Shown in pieces: positions 21,915-27,652 of a DNA stretch of 31,700 nt. Position 1 is the stretch's first letter, and each line of letters opens with the position of its first letter. Position numbers and translations under genes: made by a program. Origin of the DNA: JAFGJU01 sp964570935 (GTDB taxonomy: Bacteria; Eisenbacteria; RBG-16-71-46; JAFGJU01); the NCBI GenBank assembly GCA_964570935.1, contig CAZMZP010000005.1, positions 1-31,700 of the forward strand, read 5' to 3'. Under the pieces are notes generated by a model. That model worked only from the letters and a program-made list of their open reading frames with translations. It was not told the origin of the DNA and did no database searches.

Positions 21915-22646
21915 TCAGAGCACCTCGACCAGCATGCCGCAGTGCACGTCCGCGGCGTTGGCGTCGTCCGTGTCCAGATGCATCTCCAGGACGTAAGACG
22001 GGTTCACCCGCACTAGCACATTGTCGAAAACGACCCCCTTCTCGCCGCGGACCCGCACGGACACGCTCTGCCCGTCCGCCAGCCCCAGTCTCTTCGCGTC
22101 GTCGGGGCCGGCGTGCAGGTGCCTCAGCGCCCGTATGCCACCTTCCTCAAGACTCACCGCGCCCCTGGGTCCGACCAGCACAATCGGCGCGGAGCCGGCG
22201 AGCTTCCCCGAATCTCTCACGGGCAGCTCCAGTCCGAGTGTCACTCCGTCCGTTCTGGACAGTTCCGCCTGAGTGTACTCCCTCACGGGTCCCAGGATGC
22301 GGACTTCCTGTATGGAGTGCATCCTCGGACCAAGGACAGTCAGAGTCTCGTTCGCAGAAAACTCGCCCGGCTGGCTCAAGTCTCTGAGCCTTGTGAGCTC
22401 GTACCCGGGACCGTACGTAACGTTCAGCACCTGCCTGGTCAGGTGAACGTGTCTCGCGGACACCGCGACCGGCACCAGTCGTGACGCAGCGCCGCTAAGT
22501 CGCTCCCTGACCCTGGCGAGAACGGCAGTCGTGATCTGGCTTAAGTCGGCTTGCGCCAGCCCCTGGAGCTCGCCTGCTGTCCCACCCGTCCATCCGACGC
22601 CCGGACAGTAGCCGCACTCCTGGCAGGCGGCGCTTCTGCGTTCCAC
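21915..22646 (-). CDS. pduL: PduL-type phosphotransacylase with encapsulation peptide
   Basis: Converts acyl-CoA and phosphate to acyl-phosphate and free CoA inside the shell, recycling CoA for the aldehyde dehydrogenase. Residues 58-243 hold both beta-barrel halves. Zinc ligands are His66 and His68 in SARHVHL and His176 and His178 in ALRHLHAGP, with the Glu of SANET and a conserved LEMHLDTDDANAA ending. The His motif lacks the usual Met-Ser-Pro and reads HLHAGP. Residues 32-51 (LSQITTAVLARVRERLSG) form an amphipathic helix, the likely encapsulation signal. Before it is an unusual Cys cluster, CQECGYC (Cys8, 11, 14). GTG start with GGAGG 5 bases upstream. First gene of the operon. Confidence 0.95.
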   Translation of the reverse strand: MERRSAACQECGYCPGVGWTGGTAGELQGLAQADLSQITTAVLARVRERLSGAASRLVPVAVSARHVHLTRQVLNVTYGPGYELTRLRDLSQPGEFSANETLTVLGPRMHSIQEVRILGPVREYTQAELSRTDGVTLGLELPVRDSGKLAGSAPIVLVGPRGAVSLEEGGIRALRHLHAGPDDAKRLGLADGQSVSVRVRGEKGVVFDNVLVRVNPSYVLEMHLDTDDANAADVHCGMLVEVL

Positions 22647-22696
22647 TCCGACCTCCGCTGACTATCGACCGCTAGCGCAACTGATTAGGTGAGGGA

Positions 22697-22726
22697 AAAT
22701 TAGCAGAGGGCCGCAATCACTGTCAA
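22697..22726 (-). promoter_or_regulatory. Promoter candidate for the microcompartment operon
   Basis: Minus-strand -35 TTGACA (22721-22726, perfect), 18-bp spacer, -10 TAATTT (22697-22702, 3 of 6). The AT-rich -10 region stands out from the surroundings. It predicts a leader of about 44 bases before pduL. The poor -10 would fit an activator-dependent promoter. Confidence 0.5.
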
Positions 22727-23420
22727 CCCTTAAAGAGACTCGAAGTTGCGGCTGCCGCGGTGCCGGCTGCCGCCGTCTTATGCGGGCTATCTCCTGTCAA
22801 TCGCGATGGACAATGGGGCACGGTCGAAGGTTGCGGGGCTGCCATCTGCCTGAGGCCAGAGGCCTCGTGCAGCCGGCGTGTTCGTGTAACTCTCGAATAG
22901 AGAAGCGCGGGGAGCCTCCCGGGCACAAGATCCCTCCCTTGCGACGACGGAGGAAATCGCAAGGCGAGTTTCTCGCTGAGGCAGAAGTCGGAAGGATTGT
23001 TGATGAGAAGAACGGGACCCTTTGCCGCGTTAGTCTCCCCGGCCTCTTAACCAGCTCTGTTGTTCGCACCGGGACACAAATACAAGTTCCGTGCCACTAG
23101 GCCGGCGGACGTGATTGCCGGATTTCCTCCTGTGTTTCAATGAGTTCCCGGCCTCGACGGCCGCTCCGGCCCGGCCGCGTCCCGGTCAGGCCGTGAACCA
23201 GGTGCACGGCCGCCTCCGCCCTTCCGGGCGTGGACCAAGCCGCCGCTTGAGTTATCGCCGGGAACTCCGTTCACGGCGCTGCAACCGCCATGTCCTGCGC
23301 CGTGCGGGCAAAAGCGCACGGCTCCGTCCAACGACTTTCAAGTTGTCACCGGAGTCAAAGAGGTGACTACCTGTCGGACGGAGCCGCGTTCCCGACCCCA
23401 ACTACCCCGAAATCTGGGGG
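22727..23420. other. Gene-free stretch upstream of the microcompartment operon
   Basis: About 690 bases with no ORF that resembles a protein on either strand; candidate frames are short and low-complexity. It is GC-rich and full of small hairpins, for example CGCCC/GGGCG around 23216-23230. The nested repeats at 23299-23386 are the most ordered part. A weak CCCC/GGGG hairpin follows the PDZ gene stop near 23400-23420. It could hold a regulator-binding region for the compartment operon, an untranslated RNA, or a decayed gene; the sequence does not decide. Confidence 0.4.
23299..23386. repeat. Nested inverted repeats, possible structured RNA or attenuator
   Basis: Four helices are seen on the plus strand: GCCGTGCG/CGCACGGC (23299-23306 with 23315-23322), CGGCTCCGTCC/GGACGGAGCCG (23319-23329 with 23376-23386), ACTT/AAGT (23334-23343) and GTCACC/GGTGAC (23345-23350 with 23362-23367). 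The last two nest inside the 11-bp helix as side branches. The first shares CGGC with it, so the two cannot form fully together. Orientation and function are unknown. Confidence 0.45.
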
Positions 23421-24440
23421 TTAGCGTGAGCCCAGTTCTTCGTCGAGCTTTTCCAGGTGTTCCTTGAGCTTCTCCAACTCCTTGGAAAGTTCCTCCATAC
23501 GCCGCTCCAGGTCAGCGTCCCTTTTTAGGGTGCCCACCCTCGGCATCACAAACTCTTCCTTGAACTTCGCGCCCTTGTCCCCGACACCCTCCATCCACGC
23601 CCAGAATGGACCCTCCTCGAGCGTCACGGGGAGCCGCATCGGCTTGCCTTTCCTCAGGAGTGACACCTCGACCTTCTCGCCTTCCTCTTTCTTCTGCAGA
23701 ATCCCGGTGAGTTCCTCTCTGTCGGCCACCTTCTTGCCGTCGACCGCCGTGATCACATCGCCGGCCTTCATGCCGGCCTTCTCCCCGGCGCGGCCTTCCA
23801 GAACCTCGGTCACCAGCACGCCCTTCTGAACGCCGAAGTATCCGCCCAGGTCTTCGTCCAGGTCCAGCACGTTGACACCGAGGTAACCGCGGTCAACTTG
23901 CAGCTTGAGATGCCGAAGGGGCGGCATGATCTCCGTAGGAAGCGACCTCGAATCGGGCATCTCGATTCCCGTATCCTTGGGAGTCTTGGCGGGAGCCGTT
24001 CCCAGCAGCACGGTCATCTTGTGCTTCTTGCCGTCTCTCACCAGAGCCACGACGACCTCGCTGCCCGGCTTCTTGCTCTGAACAAGCTTCACCAGGTCGT
24101 CCGGAGTCTCCATCTCACGCCCGCTCACCGACACGATCAGGTCGCCGTGCCTCATGCCCGCCTTGTCAGCCGGGCTCCCCTCCGTCACGTTGGCCACCAG
24201 CAGTCCGGTGAACTCCTCGTCGATGTCCAGCACTTCTCTCAGCTCGTCGCTCAACTCCTGGACTGCCACGCCCAGCCATGCTTTGCCGGTCGACGCATGC
24301 TTCTCGGCCGACGCGCTCGCGCACGGGATGACTTCCGCGCGCGTGTCACCCTGGCCCGCGAAAGCCAGGACGGACGGAACTGCCAAGCAGAGAACCAGCC
24401 AGACCGAAAGACCCAGAAGACCTCTGTAGCCTCGAATCAT
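23421..24440 (-). CDS. Exported double-PDZ-domain protein
   Basis: A 339-residue protein with a signal peptide (LLGLSVWLVLCLAVPSVLAFA). PDZ domain one covers about residues 55-150: AWLGVAVQEL, then GLLVANVTEGSPADKAGMRHGDLIVSV. PDZ domain two covers about 180-280: YLGVNVLDLD, then GVLVTEVLEGRAGEKAGMKAGDVITAVDG. A Lys/Glu-rich coiled coil closes the protein (LEKLKEHLEKLDEELGSR). The PDZ units are those of DegP/HtrA proteases, but no trypsin-like domain is present, so it is a periplasmic adaptor or chaperone-like protein and not a protease. ATG 24440 is chosen because a perfect AAGGAGGT lies 6 bases before it and the signal peptide begins there. Confidence 0.92.
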   Translation of the reverse strand: MIRGYRGLLGLSVWLVLCLAVPSVLAFAGQGDTRAEVIPCASASAEKHASTGKAWLGVAVQELSDELREVLDIDEEFTGLLVANVTEGSPADKAGMRHGDLIVSVSGREMETPDDLVKLVQSKKPGSEVVVALVRDGKKHKMTVLLGTAPAKTPKDTGIEMPDSRSLPTEIMPPLRHLKLQVDRGYLGVNVLDLDEDLGGYFGVQKGVLVTEVLEGRAGEKAGMKAGDVITAVDGKKVADREELTGILQKKEEGEKVEVSLLRKGKPMRLPVTLEEGPFWAWMEGVGDKGAKFKEEFVMPRVGTLKRDADLERRMEELSKELEKLKEHLEKLDEELGSR

Positions 24441-24788
24441 CGCTTGACCTCCTTCTGTACAGAGTTTCCAGTCATGCGTTTTTGGGACAACTTCCATCCG
24501 AGCCGCCCCACACCTCACAACCACGCATTTGAACACCCGACGTCCGCGCAAAGTTCCGCGAGCCGGCGTCGCGTCCGAGAGGCGAAAGCGTAGGGCGGTG
24601 GGACGCACTGTAGTCAGACATTCGGCGCCGGCGCACGCCGCGGAGAATGGAATCGGGCGCCGGCGCACGCCGCGGACGGCTGAATCCGGCGCGGGCGCAG
24701 CCCCGCCAACCGGTGTCCGCGGGGCGCGGCAGGGCTCGTGACGAATGTCCTGCGGTCGCGTCTGGAGTGGCCTCCACCCGGCAAGCGG
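24441..24788. other. Intergenic region with tandem repeats
   Basis: No gene is recognised in 348 bases between the PDZ gene start and the beta-helix gene stop. It contains the 32-bp-period repeat (24624-24707). A possible -35 TTGTCC (minus strand, near 24490) has no matching -10 at normal spacing. Confidence 0.5.
24624..24707. repeat. Tandem repeat, 32-bp period, about 2.6 copies
   Basis: A 21-bp sequence beginning GGCGCCGGCGCACGCC occurs exactly at 24624-24644 and 24656-24676. A diverged third copy (GGCGCGGGCGCAGCCCCGCC) starts at 24688, again 32 bases on. GAATC or GAAT precedes copies two and three. Confidence 0.75.
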
Positions 24789-25985
24789 CTAGCGGGGCCT
24801 GGCGCACTTGCCGTGCGCGCCTATCACTCCGCACGAATCGCTCAGGGCGGGAGAACCTTCCTTGAGAGTGAAGTCTCCTCTCTCGGGAGCACACAGCAGC
24901 GGGTCCTCGCGCAGTTCCTTGGTGTCTGTGATGACGCCGAAGTAATCACCAGTGGCGTTCTTCCAGAACAGATTGCATGACAGGACTGGGGTGGCGTTAT
25001 CCTCGCAGTATACGGCGTACCCGGGTGAATTCTCGAAAAAGAGGTTGTTTACCACTCTGGGAAAGACAGAATTGAAGTACATTCCGGCGCAGAGCGAGTC
25101 CACCCCGACGTTCCGCACTACGGTGTTTGCCTCCAGGTCCGGCGCGGCGCCCTTCGACAAGGCCACGGCCCCACCCCTGGCGGCGCTGTTTTCAACCATC
25201 GTGTTGCCCTTGATGAGCCCGCCCGAGCGGATGCTGGCGAGCGCTCCACCCTCTTCAGATTCCGCGAGTTCGCCCTTTACCGCCTTGTTGCGCTTGAACA
25301 CATTCCCTTCGATAAGAGGCTCCGCCCCGTTGAGGAACATGCCCCCGCCGCTTTCCGCGCGGTTGTCGGTGATATGGTTGCCCCTGACGGAGGCCCCGGA
25401 CGACTTCGCCAGGAACATGCCGCCGCCCAGCTGCGCGCGGTTTCCCTCGACGACGTTCGAGTCTATCCTGGGGGTGATGAACATAGTGTATATTGCGCCG
25501 CCGTACGCGGCCTTGTTGCCGATGAACTTATTGCCCTTTATCACGGAATTGGACCACAGCGCGCAAAGGCCGCCTCCGTACTTGGCCGAATCCTGCATGA
25601 ACACGTTCCCCACGACGCTGGGGAACGAGCTGCTCAGAAGCAACCCGCCTCCGTTCACTCCGACGCCGTTCTTGAACGTGAAACCACGGATGGTCGCGGT
25701 GCTGTCGACCTGCTCGCACCGCAGGGCGATCTCCTTGCCCCCGGCGTCGACGACGGTCTTCGCCGCCCCAGCGGTTCCGATGAGCGACACGGTCTTCCTG
25801 ACTATCAGGTTCTCCTTGTATGTGCCGGGCCCCACGAGGACCGTGTCCCCGGGAGAGGCGGCGTCAATCGCCCTTTGGATCGTCTTATAGCGGGACGGAA
25901 CCTTGAACGTACGGCCCAAAACCGTCGAGGCCGCGGAGGCCGCCATCAGTGCGGCCAGCAGGACAAAAAGCGCAGTCTTCTTCAC
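24789..25985 (-). CDS. Secreted right-handed parallel beta-helix protein
   Basis: A 398-residue protein with a signal peptide (TALFVLLAALMAASAASTVLG). The segment TIQRAIDAASPGDTVLVGPGTYKENL typically opens this fold. About ten helical coils follow, each marked by GGGL/GGGM/GGAI turns and IKGN/IRGN/IEGN asparagine positions. It ends SPALSDSCGVIGAHG, the usual closing segment. Such proteins bind or cleave polysaccharides (pectate-lyase-like), but no catalytic residues can be assigned, and no type IX C-terminal domain is seen. GTG 25985 is chosen because AAAGGAG lies 6 bases upstream. The longer frame into the HD gene is noise. A perfect consensus promoter drives it. Confidence 0.9.
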   Translation of the reverse strand: MKKTALFVLLAALMAASAASTVLGRTFKVPSRYKTIQRAIDAASPGDTVLVGPGTYKENLIVRKTVSLIGTAGAAKTVVDAGGKEIALRCEQVDSTATIRGFTFKNGVGVNGGGLLLSSSFPSVVGNVFMQDSAKYGGGLCALWSNSVIKGNKFIGNKAAYGGAIYTMFITPRIDSNVVEGNRAQLGGGMFLAKSSGASVRGNHITDNRAESGGGMFLNGAEPLIEGNVFKRNKAVKGELAESEEGGALASIRSGGLIKGNTMVENSAARGGAVALSKGAAPDLEANTVVRNVGVDSLCAGMYFNSVFPRVVNNLFFENSPGYAVYCEDNATPVLSCNLFWKNATGDYFGVITDTKELREDPLLCAPERGDFTLKEGSPALSDSCGVIGAHGKCARPR

Positions 25986-26036
25986 TCTGGACTCCTTTCT
26001 GCACGGGACTTCCGTCTCATTAGACAACCCGAAAGT

Positions 26037-26049
26037 CCGGAAGTTCCGG
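26037..26049. promoter_or_regulatory. Palindrome at the start of the beta-helix transcript
   Basis: CCGGAA-G-TTCCGG is a perfect 6+1+6 palindrome just downstream of the predicted transcription start (near 26053), where a repressor could act. Confidence 0.35.
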
Positions 26050-26060
26050 TCTGTGAGCGG

Positions 26061-26090
26061 ATTATAGCCGCCCGTGCCGCCCGCTGTCAA
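26061..26090 (-). promoter_or_regulatory. Consensus sigma-70-type promoter of the beta-helix gene
   Basis: Minus-strand -35 TTGACA (26085-26090) and -10 TATAAT (26061-26066), both perfect, with an 18-bp spacer. The predicted leader is about 68 bases. This is the best promoter match in the window. Confidence 0.75.
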
Positions 26091-26143
26091 GGCGGAGTCG
26101 CGCGACGGGAGGTGGTTTGTGTTGGGGGAGAATGGCGGGAGTC

Positions 26144-26689
26144 CTACAGGCCGAGCTCGGTGTCGATCTCGGACATCGCCTCCAGGGACAGGGCGATGAA
26201 CTCCTCCAGCTCGAGCCCCACGGAGCCGCAGGTCCTGATCTGCTCGCGGTTGACGCCCCTGGCGAACCCCTTCTCCTTGAACCTGTTCATGACGAAGGCC
26301 GCGTCCACGTTCCGCAGCTTCTTCGTGGGGTGCATCAGGGCGCTGGCCACTATCAGGCCCGTCACCGGGTCGGCCGCTATGATGGCCTTGTCCATGACCG
26401 AGACCGCTTCGCACTGGCTGACGTGGCACTTTATCGCCTTCAGTACCTCGGGAGCCAGCCCCTTGTCGGACAGCATCTCCACGGTCAGGAGGCCGTGTCT
26501 GGCCGTGTCCTTGGAGGTGTAGTCGTAGTCCAGGTCGTGCAGCAGGCCCGCCAGTGTCCACTGCTCAACGTCCCCGCCAAGCCGGCCGGCCAGTTTCTTC
26601 ATGACGGCTTCCACGGCAAGCATGTGCTTGATGAGATTCGCGGACGAAACGTGGGACTTTACGAGCTCGAGTGCCTCTTCGCGCGTCAT
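26144..26689 (-). CDS. HD-domain (HDIG-type) metal-dependent phosphohydrolase
   Basis: A 181-residue cytoplasmic protein of the HD superfamily. The motif is complete: His in LIKHMLAVEAVM, the HD pair in GLLHDLDYDY, a further His in ARHGLLTVEML and in IKCHVSQCE, and an Asp in AIIAADPVTGL. The family removes phosphate from nucleotides or related compounds; the substrate is unknown. It is the last gene of the EIIA-zinc ribbon-HD unit: 9 bases separate it from the zinc ribbon gene, and there is no clear SD, suggesting coupling. A single-domain HDIG hydrolase, not a (p)ppGpp or c-di-GMP enzyme. Confidence 0.92.
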   Translation of the reverse strand: MTREEALELVKSHVSSANLIKHMLAVEAVMKKLAGRLGGDVEQWTLAGLLHDLDYDYTSKDTARHGLLTVEMLSDKGLAPEVLKAIKCHVSQCEAVSVMDKAIIAADPVTGLIVASALMHPTKKLRNVDAAFVMNRFKEKGFARGVNREQIRTCGSVGLELEEFIALSLEAMSEIDTELGL

Positions 26690-26698
26690 GGAAAAACC

Positions 26699-27055
26699 CT
26701 AGAGCCAGTAGAGGATTCTGCCGCAGTTTTCGCAAAGCTGGAGTTCTGAGTCTTCCAGTCTCTTTGGAGCCATGGAGGTGGGAAGCGTCACGAAGCAACC
26801 CAGACAAACCCTGTCTTCGACCGGCACGACCGCTCTGCCGTACCGCTTGGATACCCTCTCGTACAGGGTCAGCCATCTGGGACCGATCTGCTCGGCCAGC
26901 TTGGCCCGGGCCGTCTGAAGCGTTTCCAGGTTCCTGAGGCTGAACCCCAGGTTTTCCTCTTCGCCAGACGCCTCCGGGTCGTGCGCTTCGCGTATCATCA
27001 GGTCGAGGTCTTGGAGACCGACCAGAAACCGTACCTTTCGCTTGCTATTGGGCAT
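26699..27055 (-). CDS. C4 zinc-ribbon protein (CT398/zf-RING_7-like), short
   Basis: A 118-residue protein with a helical N-terminal half (LVGLQDLDLMIREAHD, then FSLRNLETLQTARAKLAEQI). The C-terminal zinc ribbon is formed by CLGCFVTLPT and LCENCGRILYWL. That C-terminal signature matches the zf-RING_7 (C4-type zinc ribbon) family. The coiled-coil part is much shorter than in the usual 230-250-residue members, so this is a reduced form. No function is established. It overlaps the end of the EIIA gene by 11 bases. Confidence 0.85.
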   Translation of the reverse strand: MPNSKRKVRFLVGLQDLDLMIREAHDPEASGEEENLGFSLRNLETLQTARAKLAEQIGPRWLTLYERVSKRYGRAVVPVEDRVCLGCFVTLPTSMAPKRLEDSELQLCENCGRILYWL

Positions 27056-27530
27056 CTGGGACGAAAACCTTCTTCAGTTCCTCGAGGTCCCCCAACTTCA
27101 TCAGCCTGGAGCGCACGCGGGACTCCTTGACTTTCTCGACGAGCTTCCCGAGTACCGGGAGATAGATGTTGGACCGCTCCTGCGGCGGCGCGACTATCAA
27201 GAAGAAAAGATGAACGGGCTGCTTGTCCAGCGCGTCGTACTCGATGCCGCCGGAGGAACGGGCGAACACAAGGCTCAATTCCGGCGCGGCGAGAGAACGG
27301 CCGTGAGGAATCGCGATGCCCTTTCCGATTCCCGTGCTTCCGAGATTCTCCCTGCGGGAGATCATCTCCAGCACGAGCCCCTTGTCCTTGATGCGGCCGT
27401 TCTGGAAAAGATGGTCCACCATTTCTTCCAAGGCCTGTTGTTTGTCTGTGGCTTTGAGTTCGGGTACAAAAAGGGCAGCGCTAAAACAAGCAGTAAGCTT
27501 GGCTTCTTTCATAATAGTAAGAGTTGACAT
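27045..27530 (-). CDS. PTS EIIA domain protein (fructose/nitrogen type)
   Basis: A 161-residue EIIA type-2 domain. The phosphorylatable histidine is His76 in TGIGKGIAIPHGRS, preceded by the typical LEEMVDHLFQNGRIKDKGLVLEMI; the hydrophobic VHLFFLIVAPP strand follows. In transport systems it receives phosphate from HPr; PtsN-like versions are regulatory. No EIIB, EIIC, HPr or EI gene is in the window, which favours a regulatory role. ATG 27530 is chosen; GTG 27539 is possible. A CACGGT/ACCGTG hairpin (27537-27562) sits directly before the start and could limit translation. A good promoter precedes it, and the zinc-ribbon and HD genes follow in the same unit. Confidence 0.93.
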   Translation of the reverse strand: MSTLTIMKEAKLTACFSAALFVPELKATDKQQALEEMVDHLFQNGRIKDKGLVLEMISRRENLGSTGIGKGIAIPHGRSLAAPELSLVFARSSGGIEYDALDKQPVHLFFLIVAPPQERSNIYLPVLGKLVEKVKESRVRSRLMKLGDLEELKKVFVPDAQ

Positions 27531-27590
27531 AGGGAGCACGGTGGCCGCGAAGCGCTACCGTGGCCTGCCTCAACGACCACTTCCATACGG

Positions 27591-27620
27591 AGTATACCCA
27601 GGCGGGCCGGCGCCAGTCAA
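27591..27620 (-). promoter_or_regulatory. Promoter of the EIIA-zinc ribbon-HD operon
   Basis: Minus-strand -35 TTGACT (27615-27620, 5 of 6), 18-bp spacer, -10 TATACT (27591-27596, 5 of 6). The predicted start is near 27584, with a 54-base leader that contains the 27537-27562 hairpin. Confidence 0.65.
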
Positions 27621-27652
27621 CAGCTATTTTGCCGGCCGGACGCGCAGAGCCC

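Noticed and set aside
22780..23100. Short open frames on both strands in the gap before pduL
   Set aside because: No SD, no family resemblance, and biased low-complexity composition; treated as noncoding.
23299..23420. Cobalamin or other known riboswitch upstream of the BMC operon
   Set aside because: No B12-box-like or other known riboswitch core motif was found, and the structure lies over 600 bases from pduL.
24624..24707. CRISPR-like spacing of repeats
   Set aside because: Only two exact copies, spacers of 11 bp, no cas genes; a simple tandem repeat explains it.
24789..24860. Type IX secretion C-terminal domain on the beta-helix protein
   Set aside because: The protein ends at the usual beta-helix closing segment, with no extra sorting domain, despite a PorV-like gene in the window.
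25374..26522. 382-codon plus-strand frame
   Set aside because: Antisense to the beta-helix and HD genes, which have clear motifs and promoters.
25986..26561. N-terminal extension of the beta-helix frame
   Set aside because: It overlaps the HD gene, whereas a signal peptide with a proper SD begins at 25985.
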